The notes under the pieces: model-generated
What the model was told of the DNA's origin: nothing
What the model saw: the letters and a program-made list of their open reading frames with translations, nothing else
The model's database searches: none
In this document: positions 23,822-33,253 of the stretch, in pieces
How the letters are laid out: every line of letters starts with the position of its first letter
Position numbering within the stretch: position 1 is the stretch's first letter
Translations under genes and position numbers: made by a program
Origin: Mycobacterium lentiflavum
GTDB lineage: Bacteria > Actinomycetota > Actinomycetes > Mycobacteriales > Mycobacteriaceae
NCBI RefSeq assembly: GCF_022374895.2
Contig: NZ_CP092423.2
Coordinates: 2,542,001 to 2,606,000, forward strand
DNA length: 64,000 bases
Direction of reading: 5' to 3'

Positions 23822-23914
23822 AATGCCTTTGGGATCGGTGTTGGTGCGGGCGCGCAGGTCGAACGTTTCGTGCTTCGGAGGATGGATGGCGTCACCTTAC
23901 CGGGATCGCGACGG

Positions 23915-26548
23915 TCAGCGGCGCAGCCGGATCTTCCACCGGACAAAGCCGAGATAGAACAACGACAGGCCGGCCAGCATGCCCATGTCGAACAGCCAGG
24001 TCTTCAAGGTGTGCTGCCAGAAGCGGTCCTGGGAGAGCAGCGAATCCGGTACCAAGTGCCGTAGGTCAACCGTCGCGGCCGCCGCGGCATAACCCCAGCG
24101 CGCCGGCATCACGAACGACAGCTGATCGAGCCCGAGCCGGCCGGTCACCGGGACCATGCCGCCGCACAGCACCAGCTGCGCCATCACGGCCACCACGAAC
24201 AGCGGCATGATCTGCTCGCTGGAGCGGACCAGCGACGAAATCCCCAGGCCGAGAACGGCCGACGCGACACAGGTCGCGGCGACGGTCGCGAACAGCTCGA
24301 CATTGGCCGCGACCGTGCCGTGCCCCAGCAGCAGGCCGCCTCGGGTGGGGGCGCTCTTGCCGATCACGACGATCGCGGTGATGATCGCCGATTGCACGAT
24401 CGCGAATCCGCAAAAGACCGCGGTCTTCGCCAGCAGGTAAGCGGTCGTGGACAGCCCGACCGCTTGCTCGCGTTGGAAGATGGGGCGTTCACCGACCAGG
24501 TCGCGGATCGTTAGCGCGGTACCCATGAACGCCGCGGCGGGCATCAACAGCGCTAGTATCTGGGCGGCTTCGTCGGGTGTGCCCGCGTTTGCCCCGGGCA
24601 GATGGAATCCGTTCGAGCCCGGAACCGTCAGCGACAGCGACCCCAGGATGAACGGCAACAGCGCCAGGAAGACGAAGTAGGCGCGGTCGGCGACGACCAG
24701 GCGGACCTGCCGGCGGGCGATCGTCGAGATCTGGCGCCGCACGCTGGTATGGACCGGTTCGCCGAGCTCACCCGGCTCATCGTCCTTGGCCGCCAACGGT
24801 TTTCGGCGCTGGGCCGCGTCGCGTTCCAGGAAGCGCCGGTTGGCCTCCTCGGGATCGGCGCCCACCTTGGTGAAGATCTTGGCCCAGTTGGTGGTGCCCA
24901 TCGCCGTCCCGATCTGGTCCGGCGGGCCGCAGTAGGCCGTCTTGCCGCCCGGCGCCACCAACAGCAGCTGGTCGCACAGTTCGAGGTAGGACAGCATGTG
25001 CGTCACCACGATCACCACTCGGCCGGCGTCGGCCAGCTGGCGCAGCATCATCATGACCTGGTGGTCGAGCGCGGGATCCAGGCCCGACGTCGGTTCGTCC
25101 AGGATCAGCAGCGACGGACCGGTCAGCAGCTCCAGCGCCACCGAGGCGCGTTTGCGCTGGCCGCCGGAGAGCTTGTCGACTCGGGTTTCGGCGTGTTTGG
25201 TCAGGTCGAGTTCCGCGAGGACCTGCGTGACGACCTTGGCGCGGTCAGCTTTGCTGGTATCGGGGGGCAGCCGCAGTTCAGCGGCATAGCCCAGCGCTTG
25301 GTTCACGGTCAGCTGGCGGTGCACGACGTCGTCCTGCGGCACCATGCCGATCCTGCTGCGCAGGGACGCATATTCGGCGTGAATGTTGTGGCCCTCGAAC
25401 GTCGCTGAGCCGGAGCTGGGTGTGGTGTAGCCGGCGATCAGCCGGGCCAGCGTGCTCTTCCCCGCGCCCGATCCGCCGATGACCGCGGTTAACGTCCCGG
25501 GACGGGCGGTCAGCGAGATATTGTCCAGCAGTTGTTTGCCGTTGTCGACGACGTACTTGACATCGCGCACCTCGAGGCCGCCGGAACGCGTCGCGGCCGC
25601 ACTGAGCTGGATCAGGGTGCCGTCGCGCAGCACCAGGTCGACGTTGCCGATGGTTACCACGTCGTCGTCGCTCAGGATGGCCGAGCCGACCCGGGTGCCG
25701 TTGACGAACGTCCCGTTGATGCTGCTGTCCCGGATCTCCAGGCCCAGTGGCGTCGGCACCAACGTGGCGTGCCGGCGCGAGGCCAGGACGTCGGACACGA
25801 CGATGTCGTTCTCGGGGGCGCGCCCGATCGTCATCGCGCCGGCGGTGCCCGCAGCCGACGACGAACGCGGTGAGAGCAACTTCACAAAGCGTGTAGCGAG
25901 GTTCGACACGTCGGCGGTCTTGGCGTCGATCACGGTGGACTGGGCGGGCGGCGCCGCGTCCACCCGGGCCGGCGGCGCGGCGTTGACGATGGTGCGTTGG
26001 TCGGGGGGTGTCGCGCGCGGCGGCGGTGGCATCCGCGCCGGAGCCTTGCGCGGATGTGTCCCGGGATACCTTGGCGGGCCGGGCATTTGAGGTGGCGTGC
26101 GCCGGAGTGGCCGCCGTGGCGGCGGGGGGAGCGGCTGCGACGTATCGGTCGGCGGGTCGGGCATCGCGGACCAGGCGATCGTGGGAGGGCCCGAATCCGG
26201 CGTCGGCCTGGCCTGGGGCGGTCGGCTGGACTGGCCTTGTTGCGGTCCGATGGCGAAGGTCAGCCGGGGTCCCTGGGGATTTCCGACGTGAATGCTCTGG
26301 CCGTCGTGGAGGTCGACGACCGGCATCCGATAGCCGTTGACGTACGTCCCGTTCAGCGACCCGTTGTCGATTGCCAGCCAGCGGCCTTGATCGAAGCGCA
26401 GGATCAGGTGCGCACGGGATATCCGCGGGTCGGCGATGTGCAGATCTGCGTGCTGATCGCGTCCGACGATCACCTCTTGGCCTGCGGCGAAGGTTCGTTG
26501 AGACCCGTCGTGCCGAATTGTCAGGACAGGAGGTGCGGGTCGATTCAC
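23915..26548 (-). CDS. FHA-domain ABC exporter (Rv1747-like)
   Basis: An 877-residue half-transporter with two phosphothreonine-reading FHA domains (about 10-115, VGRDQHADLHIADPRISRAH; and 235-320, IGRAPENDIVVSDVLASRRH) joined by a long Pro-rich linker, then an ABC ATPase (Walker A IGGSGAGKST, signature LSGGQRKRAS, Walker B LLILDEPTSGLD) and six C-terminal membrane helices of the ABC2 type. It closely resembles M. tuberculosis Rv1747, an exporter linked to cell-wall lipid/PIM export and controlled by the kinase PknF through Thr residues in the linker. Here a PknF-like kinase is encoded divergently 204 bases away rather than in the same operon. Confidence 0.93.
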   Translation of the reverse strand: MNRPAPPVLTIRHDGSQRTFAAGQEVIVGRDQHADLHIADPRISRAHLILRFDQGRWLAIDNGSLNGTYVNGYRMPVVDLHDGQSIHVGNPQGPRLTFAIGPQQGQSSRPPQARPTPDSGPPTIAWSAMPDPPTDTSQPLPPPPRRPLRRTPPQMPGPPRYPGTHPRKAPARMPPPPRATPPDQRTIVNAAPPARVDAAPPAQSTVIDAKTADVSNLATRFVKLLSPRSSSAAGTAGAMTIGRAPENDIVVSDVLASRRHATLVPTPLGLEIRDSSINGTFVNGTRVGSAILSDDDVVTIGNVDLVLRDGTLIQLSAAATRSGGLEVRDVKYVVDNGKQLLDNISLTARPGTLTAVIGGSGAGKSTLARLIAGYTTPSSGSATFEGHNIHAEYASLRSRIGMVPQDDVVHRQLTVNQALGYAAELRLPPDTSKADRAKVVTQVLAELDLTKHAETRVDKLSGGQRKRASVALELLTGPSLLILDEPTSGLDPALDHQVMMMLRQLADAGRVVIVVTHMLSYLELCDQLLLVAPGGKTAYCGPPDQIGTAMGTTNWAKIFTKVGADPEEANRRFLERDAAQRRKPLAAKDDEPGELGEPVHTSVRRQISTIARRQVRLVVADRAYFVFLALLPFILGSLSLTVPGSNGFHLPGANAGTPDEAAQILALLMPAAAFMGTALTIRDLVGERPIFQREQAVGLSTTAYLLAKTAVFCGFAIVQSAIITAIVVIGKSAPTRGGLLLGHGTVAANVELFATVAATCVASAVLGLGISSLVRSSEQIMPLFVVAVMAQLVLCGGMVPVTGRLGLDQLSFVMPARWGYAAAAATVDLRHLVPDSLLSQDRFWQHTLKTWLFDMGMLAGLSLFYLGFVRWKIRLRR

Positions 26549-26752
26549 TACTCAAGTATCGGTGTACGGAGTCAGTGCCCCCCATTGGATCGGCCTGTGA
26601 CTTAGCTTTGTTTCCGTTCGGACGCTTCATAGCTGGTTCATAGCCTCCAGCGGACTTTCGCCCAGCCACGTTCGGCAGGATGCAAGACGGGGACAGGGCG
26701 GGAGTTGTGCCGACGCGCGCACGAATGCCGACACACGAGGGGGCAATCACAC

Positions 26753-28798
26753 ATGGACGAGCTGAAGCGCCCGACCCGGCGCCTCGGCAGCGGCCGGCGG
26801 CTGCTGACTAATCCGCGACTGGCCGGTGAGGCGCTGCGCGCCGGATTTCATGCGCGCCCTTCAATGACCGTCGTGACCGTCGCCCAGCTGTTTCGCCGCG
26901 TCCCCCCTTCGAATCCGAACCCGGTGCCCCAGCTGGCCGACGAGCAGGGCAGCGGCTCGCGCCCGGCGATGTCCAACGGTGCGTCCTTCGCCGGCTACAC
27001 CGTCCTGCGGCCGCTGGGCGCCGGCGGGATGGCCGAGGTCTATCTGGCCCTGCACCCGCGGTTGCCGCGTCGCGACGTGATCAAAGTCCTCGCCGAGGCC
27101 GTCACCGCGGACCGCGAGTTCCGCGAAAGATTCAACCGCGAAGCCGATCTCGCCGCGACGCTGTGGCACCCGCACATCGTCGGCGTCCACGATCGCGGCG
27201 AAGTCGACGGTCAGCTCTGGATTTCGATGGACTACGTTGAGGGCACCGACGCGTCCCGGCTGGTGAAAGAGCGCTACTCCGAAGGGATGCCGATCGGACA
27301 GGTGTGCGCCATTCTGCACGCCGTCGCGGGTGCACTGGATTACGCGCACGATCGCGGCTTGCTGCACCGCGACGTCAAACCCGCCAACATTCTGCTTACC
27401 CATCCCGGTGACGACGAACAGCGAATCCTGTTGGCGGACTTCGGTGTAGCGCGGCATCTGGGCAACATCAGTGGGATCACCGAGACCAATGTCGCAGTCG
27501 GGACGGTCGCGTACGCGGCGCCCGAGCAGTTGACCGGATCCAACATCGACGGCCGTGCCGACCAATACGCGTTGGCGGCCACGGCATTTCACTTGCTCAC
27601 CGGCGCTCCGCCGTTTCAGCATGCCAACCCCATCGCGGTGATCAGCCAGCATCTGCACGAGGATCCGCCGCGGCTCAGCGATTACCGCCCGGACTTGGCG
27701 TACCTGGACGACCTGTTCTTCAAAGCCCTTGGCAAGCAACCTGCGCAGCGCTTCGAGCGGTGTCGCGCGTTCGCCGCCGCCGTCGGCGAACGAGTCGACG
27801 CCGTCGCGGAAACCGGCGTGGTCGGTGACGCGCCCGTCGTGGCGCACCGGCGGCGTGGCGACGGTGGCCTCGTTTCTGGTGCCTACCATAGGTTTTCGTC
27901 GCGGACCCGCTGGTCGGCCGCGCTGGTCTGCGCAGTGCTGATCGCCATCGCGGCGACCTGGTCGACGCTGTACTCCGTTGCGCCGGCAAGCCCGCAACCC
28001 AACCCCACGCTGGCCTCGCGACCGTCCAACCCCAGTGCCGCACCGAGACCCGGGGGACCGGTCCTCAACGGCACCTACCAACTGACCTACGACCAAACCA
28101 AGCGGACCACGAACGGTGTCCCGATTCGCCACGACGGCTCCGCCACAAACTGGTGGGCGTTTCGTTCCGTGTGCACCACCAACGGATGCGCGGCCACCGG
28201 AACCGAGCTCAACGACACCAACCACCAAGTGGCCAGCGCCGACAACGGCGGCGAGACCGACACCTTGCGCTACCTCGGCGGGTACTGGCAGGGAGCGCCG
28301 CAGCAGGAGCGGGTCGGCTGCCGCCTGCCCAAGGGGCAGGCTACTCAGCAGGAGACCGTCGCGTGGTCGTTGGCCCCCCAGCCGGACGGCACGTTGCGGG
28401 GCACCAAGACCGAAACCGTGCTGAGCAACGAGTGCGCCGCGCAGGGCGCCGTGGTGCGGGTCCCGGTCGTGGCGACCCGGGTCGGTGACGCACCGCCAGG
28501 GGTTGCGTTGGCCGATCCCAATCAGGTGATCAGCACCTCGACCACACCCGCGCACCCGGCGCCGGCCGTGCTCGGCGGGTTGTGCACCGACATCGACAAA
28601 CTCGGCTACGACCCGACCAGCAACCAGCAGGTCGTGTGCGAAGGCAACACCTGGGACAAGGCGCCCATCGCGACCGGGGTGCACGCCGCGGGCAGCTCAT
28701 GCGACCTGCCCGACGTCCCGGTGTTCGCGATGTCGACCTCGAACGACGGCTATCTGCTGCAGTGCGATCCGGTCACCCGGATGTGGACCAGACACTGA
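26753..28798 (+). CDS. Receptor-type Ser/Thr protein kinase (PknF-like)
   Basis: A 681-residue kinase. An ~72-residue basic N-terminal extension precedes the kinase domain ([14 protein letters not shown] loop, Lys in DVIKVLA, catalytic HRDVKPANI near residue 205, DFG, and [11 protein letters not shown] activation segment). A single TM helix near 386-404 leads to a large outer domain containing [10 protein letters not shown] and several Cys, ending [17 protein letters not shown]; this outer domain probably senses a wall ligand. The ATG at 26753 has GAGGGGG nine bases upstream; a shorter start at 26969 would give the more usual [12 protein letters not shown]-terminus. The FHA-ABC transporter across the divergent promoter is the likely substrate. 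Confidence 0.9.
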   Translation: MDELKRPTRRLGSGRRLLTNPRLAGEALRAGFHARPSMTVVTVAQLFRRVPPSNPNPVPQLADEQGSGSRPAMSNGASFAGYTVLRPLGAGGMAEVYLALHPRLPRRDVIKVLAEAVTADREFRERFNREADLAATLWHPHIVGVHDRGEVDGQLWISMDYVEGTDASRLVKERYSEGMPIGQVCAILHAVAGALDYAHDRGLLHRDVKPANILLTHPGDDEQRILLADFGVARHLGNISGITETNVAVGTVAYAAPEQLTGSNIDGRADQYALAATAFHLLTGAPPFQHANPIAVISQHLHEDPPRLSDYRPDLAYLDDLFFKALGKQPAQRFERCRAFAAAVGERVDAVAETGVVGDAPVVAHRRRGDGGLVSGAYHRFSSRTRWSAALVCAVLIAIAATWSTLYSVAPASPQPNPTLASRPSNPSAAPRPGGPVLNGTYQLTYDQTKRTTNGVPIRHDGSATNWWAFRSVCTTNGCAATGTELNDTNHQVASADNGGETDTLRYLGGYWQGAPQQERVGCRLPKGQATQQETVAWSLAPQPDGTLRGTKTETVLSNECAAQGAVVRVPVVATRVGDAPPGVALADPNQVISTSTTPAHPAPAVLGGLCTDIDKLGYDPTSNQQVVCEGNTWDKAPIATGVHAAGSSCDLPDVPVFAMSTSNDGYLLQCDPVTRMWTRH

Positions 28799-28963
28799 GC
28801 GTTTGCCTTTTCGGACCGATAGGCGACTTTCACACGCGATACCACCGGCGATATCGCGTTTGCGGATCAGATGGTGGTTCCCGGCGTGGTGCCGGTGTGA
28901 CGGATGTGGTTGTGCACTCTGAGTGACTTTCGCTGCGTGACGGTCGGCCTAAACTTTTCGCTC

Positions 28964-29260
28964 ATGGAGCAGTTGCGTGTGGACACCGCCGCTCTACAAG
29001 CGATGGCCAGTCGGTGGGGCGCCTCGGCGGGCCGACTAGGCGAGATGACGGCTCCGGCGGGGCTCGGGCTGTCGTGTCAGGCCAGCGCCGTGGCGGTCAG
29101 CGCCGCTCACGCCGACGTCGGCGCTTTCGTATCCGCGCTGGCTGCCCGGGTTGGTACCCGCGCAACTGGCATCTCCGCAGCCGATACTCGCTACATCGGC
29201 AACGAAGCGGACTCGGCCGACGAGATCGAGGCCGTCGCCCCTCCGGTGACAGGCGTGTAG
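28964..29260 (+). CDS. Small EspC/DUF2580-like type VII partner protein
   Basis: A 98-residue helical, Ala-rich protein beginning MEQLRVDTAALQAMASRWGASAGRL, typical of the small ESX-associated group (DUF2580/EspC-like) that is encoded just before a larger WXG-type substrate. Its TAG stop directly abuts the ATG of the next gene, so the two are translated together. This is the second such pair in the window, the other being at 9592-10595 on the opposite strand. I chose the ATG at 28964 because the upstream in-frame codons do not resemble the family. Confidence 0.75.
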   Translation: MEQLRVDTAALQAMASRWGASAGRLGEMTAPAGLGLSCQASAVAVSAAHADVGAFVSALAARVGTRATGISAADTRYIGNEADSADEIEAVAPPVTGV

Positions 29261-30487
29261 ATGTCCGCGGTCGCCGGCTTTCCCGGCCTCTCGCAGTTGC
29301 TGACTTGGCCGACCCAACATCTCACGGATGGAGCCGCGCATTGGGAGGCTGTCGGCGAGCACAGCTATGGGTTGGCTCAACGGACCTGGCGGGACGCGGT
29401 TTCGATCGATTGGCAGGGTGCAGGCGCCGACGCAATGCGCGCCGCAACCCACGCCGATTTGTTGACCACCAGCGCGGCAGTGGACCAGCTGCAAGCGGCG
29501 GCCAAAGTGGCCCGCAGCGGCGCCTCCGAACTGTATGCGGGGCGCTCGCGGATGCGCTACGTGGTCGAGGACGCTCGCGCGGCGGGTTTCGTTGTGGGAG
29601 AGGATCTTTCAGTCACCGATCGTTCGACTGGTGGGTCGGCTGCGCAACGAGCCGCCCGGCAAGCAGAGGCGCAAGCCTTGGCTGCCGATATCCGTCAACG
29701 CGCTGCGGAACTCGTCGCGCTCGATCAACAGGTTGCTGGCAAAGTCACCGCGGCCATAGCTGGGGTCCGCGATACTTTCCCGCCGAACCCGGGGCCCGAC
29801 AGGGCTCCAGAGAACGGACACGTCGAAGCGGTCGACAACCACACCTTCAAAGAAGATCCGCCGCCTCCCGGGCCACCGGGCAATCCATTTGCGGGCTGGA
29901 CCGAGGAGCAAAAGGCTCAGGTGGCAGCAGAGATTGCCCACGGTCACGCCTTGGAGCATTTCCCGGGCAAATCACCACAGGACTTGGCCAGGTGGATATA
30001 CGACGCAATGAATGATCCAACTACTCGAGTTGGTACGAGCACGAGATCCGGCGGATTAGCGCTTCTGCGGGATGGTCAGGTCATTTTTATCAATCCGCAA
30101 GATGGGGACTACGGGACGGCGTTCGTCCCCAAACCACTTCCCGGCGACTCCTGGCGGACGCCGTCGGAATACTTTGAGCGGAACACCAGAGCGCTCGAGC
30201 CCATGCCGCCTCCCACACCCGGCCGGTTGCCGCCGCTGACACCCGGAGAAATGGCACCTGCCACTCCCTCGTCGCCGACGGCACCCGCCGCGCGGCCCGC
30301 ATCCCCGGCGCCAGCTGAGACACCCCAGGCGCCGAAGCCGTCACCACCGGTAAAGGGCGGCAGAAGTTTTGGGGGCGGACCGGCTACGCCTCTAGGGCCT
30401 CAGCTAGTGCCGCCTCCGCATGCAGGTCATCACCACCCGCCCGTCCTTGGCGACATGGACCCTGACCCATGGGATCACGGTGAATGA
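29261..30487 (+). CDS. Type VII secretion substrate with toxin-like C-terminal domain
   Basis: A 408-residue protein. Residues ~1-165 form the helical WXG-like export domain (SQLLTWPTQHLTDGAAHW, DWQGAGADAM, and VEDARAAGFVVGEDLSVTDR, shared with the protein at 9592). After a Pro linker, residues ~210-305 form a compact module: HGHALEHFPGKSPQDLARW, then TSTRSGGLALLRDGQVIFIN and DGDYGTAFVP. The G-H-A-x-x-H plus late GTAF arrangement resembles C-terminal nuclease modules of polymorphic toxins, but I cannot name the family. The end is a long Pro-rich tail with a His-rich terminus (PPHAGHHHPPVLGD). Secretion by an ESX system and a role in competition are inference. Confidence 0.8.
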   Translation: MSAVAGFPGLSQLLTWPTQHLTDGAAHWEAVGEHSYGLAQRTWRDAVSIDWQGAGADAMRAATHADLLTTSAAVDQLQAAAKVARSGASELYAGRSRMRYVVEDARAAGFVVGEDLSVTDRSTGGSAAQRAARQAEAQALAADIRQRAAELVALDQQVAGKVTAAIAGVRDTFPPNPGPDRAPENGHVEAVDNHTFKEDPPPPGPPGNPFAGWTEEQKAQVAAEIAHGHALEHFPGKSPQDLARWIYDAMNDPTTRVGTSTRSGGLALLRDGQVIFINPQDGDYGTAFVPKPLPGDSWRTPSEYFERNTRALEPMPPPTPGRLPPLTPGEMAPATPSSPTAPAARPASPAPAETPQAPKPSPPVKGGRSFGGGPATPLGPQLVPPPHAGHHHPPVLGDMDPDPWDHGE

Positions 30488-30519
30488 ACTGCGACAGGGT
30501 ATAGAAGCACCGTTCCAGG

Positions 30520-31008
30520 CTAGAGTCCGGGGGGATAATCTCGTTCTTGCTGGTCCCTGCGTACGTTTTGCCAGTAGCGATCGTCTTCCTCAATTTCCGC
30601 GGCGGTGCGGGTGCGGCCACCGTCGGGAAACAACAATCTTGCGCGGGTGCGCCCGCCGATCTTGCGGCGGCGCTGCAGGCTACGCAATAAGCTGACCGCT
30701 TCGGTGTCTGAGAACCCGGTCACGGTAGCGAAGTCCAGGCCCGCGCCGACCAGACCGCTAGCCCAGGTGATTTCGGTTAGAAAAAGCACTCGGGCCCAAT
30801 CCAGGTCCGTGAGCGACTCGCCGTCGGCCACAGCCCGCTTAAGTCGGACAGTGAGGTCGCCGAACTCATCCCAGGTCGACAGCCCGAGTGCCTGAAACGG
30901 AAACGGCGAGTCCGCCGCCGACAATGCCCATTGCTCCAGCGCCTGCTGGATGAACTCGCGTTCTCGCTCGGTGAGATCGACTGCCACCAACTCAGAAGAA
31001 TCCGTCAT
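30520..31008 (-). CDS. Conserved hypothetical protein (Rv1632c-like position)
   Basis: A 162-residue acidic cytoplasmic protein starting [18 protein letters not shown], with predicted helices throughout and the patterns [18 protein letters not shown] and [21 protein letters not shown], ending in a basic region ([19 protein letters not shown]). It lies divergent from uvrB across 60 bases, where M. tuberculosis has Rv1632c, so it may be that gene. It is also convergent with the toxin-like gene at a distance of only 32 bases, so an immunity role cannot be excluded. Domain function is unknown. A longer start upstream would run into the uvrB coding region. Confidence 0.7.
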   Translation of the reverse strand: MTDSSELVAVDLTEREREFIQQALEQWALSAADSPFPFQALGLSTWDEFGDLTVRLKRAVADGESLTDLDWARVLFLTEITWASGLVGAGLDFATVTGFSDTEAVSLLRSLQRRRKIGGRTRARLLFPDGGRTRTAAEIEEDDRYWQNVRRDQQERDYPPGL

Positions 31009-31068
31009 CGAATCGATCCTAAGACCGGCGTCGACACACTTGTCGGTGCTCGCCTCTACCCTGGGGGC

Positions 31069-33228
31069 ATGGCTTTCGCCACTGAACACCCCGTAGTCGC
31101 GCATTCGGAGTATCGCGCGGTCGACCAGATGGTGCGCGCCGGCGGCCGGTTCGAAGTGGTCAGCCCGCATGAGCCCGCCGGTGACCAGCCGGCCGCCATC
31201 GACGAGCTGGAACGACGGATACTGGCCGGCGAGCGTGACGTGGTGCTGCTCGGGGCGACCGGCACCGGCAAGTCCGCCACCACCGCCTGGCTGATCGAGC
31301 GGCTGCAGCGGCCCACCCTCGTCATGGCGCCGAACAAGACGCTGGCCGCCCAGCTGGCCAACGAGCTACGAGAGATGTTGCCGCACAACGCAGTCGAGTA
31401 CTTCGTCTCGTACTACGACTACTACCAGCCCGAGGCCTACATCGCGCAGACCGACACCTACATCGAGAAGGACAGCTCGATCAACGACGACGTCGAACGG
31501 TTGCGGCACTCCGCGACGTCGTCCCTGCTGTCTCGTCGCGACGTGGTCGTGGTGGCCTCGGTGTCCTGCATCTACGGCCTGGGCACGCCGCAGTCCTACC
31601 TGGACCGTTCGGTCGAGCTGCGGGTAGGCGCCGAGGTGCCTCGCGACGGGCTGTTGCGGTTGCTGGTCGACGTGCAGTACACCCGCAACGACCTGTCCTT
31701 CACCCGCGGCTCGTTCCGGGTGCGCGGCGACACCGTGGAGATCATCCCGTCGTACGAAGAGCTCGCGGTGCGCATCGAGTTCTTCGGCGACGAAATCGAG
31801 GCGCTGTACTACCTGCACCCGTTGACCGGCGACGTGGTCCGTCAGGTCGACTCGCTGCGGATCTTTCCCGCCACCCACTATGTGGCCGGCCCGGAGCGGA
31901 TGGCGCAGGCGATCGCGACCATCGAGCAGGAACTCGAGGAGCGGCTCGCCGAATTCGAGGGCCAAGGCAAGCTGCTGGAGGCCCAGCGGCTGCGAATGCG
32001 GACCAACTACGACATCGAGATGATGCGGCAGGTCGGGTTCTGTTCCGGCATCGAGAACTACTCCCGCCACATCGACGGCCGTGGGGCCGGTTCGCCCCCG
32101 GCGACGCTGCTGGACTATTTCCCGGAGGACTTTCTGCTGGTCATCGACGAGTCGCACGTGACCGTGCCGCAGATCGGCGGCATGTACGAGGGCGACATGT
32201 CGCGCAAGCGCAACCTCGTCGACTACGGATTCCGGCTACCGTCGGCATGCGATAACCGCCCGCTGACCTGGGAGGAGTTCGCAGACCGGATCGGGCAGAC
32301 GGTGTATCTGTCGGCCACCCCGGGCCCGTATGAGCTCGGCCAGGCCGCCGGCGAGTTCGTCGAGCAGGTGATTCGGCCGACCGGCCTGGTGGACCCGAAG
32401 GTCGTGGTCAAGCCGACCAAGGGGCAGATCGACGATCTGATCGGGGAGATCCGCAAGCGGGCCGAGGCCGACGAGCGGGTGCTGGTGACGACCCTGACCA
32501 AGAAGATGGCCGAAGATCTCACCGACTACCTGTTGGAGATGGGCATACGGGTGCGCTACCTGCACTCCGAGGTGGATACGCTGCGCCGGGTGGAGTTGCT
32601 GCGCCAGCTGCGGCTCGGCGACTACGACGTGCTCGTCGGCATCAACCTGCTGCGTGAGGGTCTGGACCTGCCCGAGGTGTCGCTGGTGTCCATCCTCGAC
32701 GCCGACAAGGAAGGCTTCCTGCGGTCCGCCCGCAGCCTGATCCAGACAATCGGGCGCGCCGCCCGCAACGTCTCGGGCGAAGTCCACATGTACGCCGACA
32801 AGATGACCGACTCGATGACGGAGGCCATCGACGAAACCGAACGGCGGCGCGCCAAGCAGATCGCCTACAACGAGGCCAACGGCATCGACCCGCAGCCGCT
32901 GCGCAAGAAGATCGCCGACATCCTCGACCAGGTCTATCGCGAGGCGGACGACTCCGAAAACGTCCAGATCGGCGGGTCGGGGCGCAACGCGTCGCGCGGC
33001 CGGCGCGCGCAGGGGGAGGCCGGGCGCGCCGTGAGCGCGGGCATCATCGAGGGCCGCGACACCAGCAGCATGCCCCGCGCCGAATTGGCCGACCTGATCA
33101 AAGACCTCACCGCCCAGATGATGGCCGCCGCACGCGACTTGCAATTCGAACTGGCCGCGCGGTTCCGTGACGAGATCGCCGACCTCAAAAAGGAACTGCG
33201 CGGGATGGACGCTGCCGGTCTGAAGTGA
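31069..33228 (+). CDS. uvrB: Excinuclease ABC subunit B
   Basis: A 719-residue damage-verification helicase of nucleotide excision repair. It has Walker [11 protein letters not shown], the beta-hairpin region [23 protein letters not shown] with its stacked tyrosines, helicase motifs [21 protein letters not shown] and GRAARN, and the C-terminal UVR domain ([35 protein letters not shown]) that binds UvrC. The ATG before [17 protein letters not shown] matches the longer mycobacterial form; an internal start at [10 protein letters not shown] is possible. uvrA lies 6 kb downstream. No LexA-type SOS box was obvious in the 60-base divergent promoter. Confidence 0.98.
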   Translation: MAFATEHPVVAHSEYRAVDQMVRAGGRFEVVSPHEPAGDQPAAIDELERRILAGERDVVLLGATGTGKSATTAWLIERLQRPTLVMAPNKTLAAQLANELREMLPHNAVEYFVSYYDYYQPEAYIAQTDTYIEKDSSINDDVERLRHSATSSLLSRRDVVVVASVSCIYGLGTPQSYLDRSVELRVGAEVPRDGLLRLLVDVQYTRNDLSFTRGSFRVRGDTVEIIPSYEELAVRIEFFGDEIEALYYLHPLTGDVVRQVDSLRIFPATHYVAGPERMAQAIATIEQELEERLAEFEGQGKLLEAQRLRMRTNYDIEMMRQVGFCSGIENYSRHIDGRGAGSPPATLLDYFPEDFLLVIDESHVTVPQIGGMYEGDMSRKRNLVDYGFRLPSACDNRPLTWEEFADRIGQTVYLSATPGPYELGQAAGEFVEQVIRPTGLVDPKVVVKPTKGQIDDLIGEIRKRAEADERVLVTTLTKKMAEDLTDYLLEMGIRVRYLHSEVDTLRRVELLRQLRLGDYDVLVGINLLREGLDLPEVSLVSILDADKEGFLRSARSLIQTIGRAARNVSGEVHMYADKMTDSMTEAIDETERRRAKQIAYNEANGIDPQPLRKKIADILDQVYREADDSENVQIGGSGRNASRGRRAQGEAGRAVSAGIIEGRDTSSMPRAELADLIKDLTAQMMAAARDLQFELAARFRDEIADLKKELRGMDAAGLK

Positions 33229-33253
33229 CGCGCGCGCCTCATACGGTGTAGGG

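Noticed and set aside
25278..26750. 490-codon minus-strand frame near the FHA-ABC gene
   Set aside because: Shifted shadow of the FHA-ABC transporter; the composition is Arg-rich without domains.
26861..28684. 607-codon minus-strand frame
   Set aside because: Antisense to the receptor kinase.
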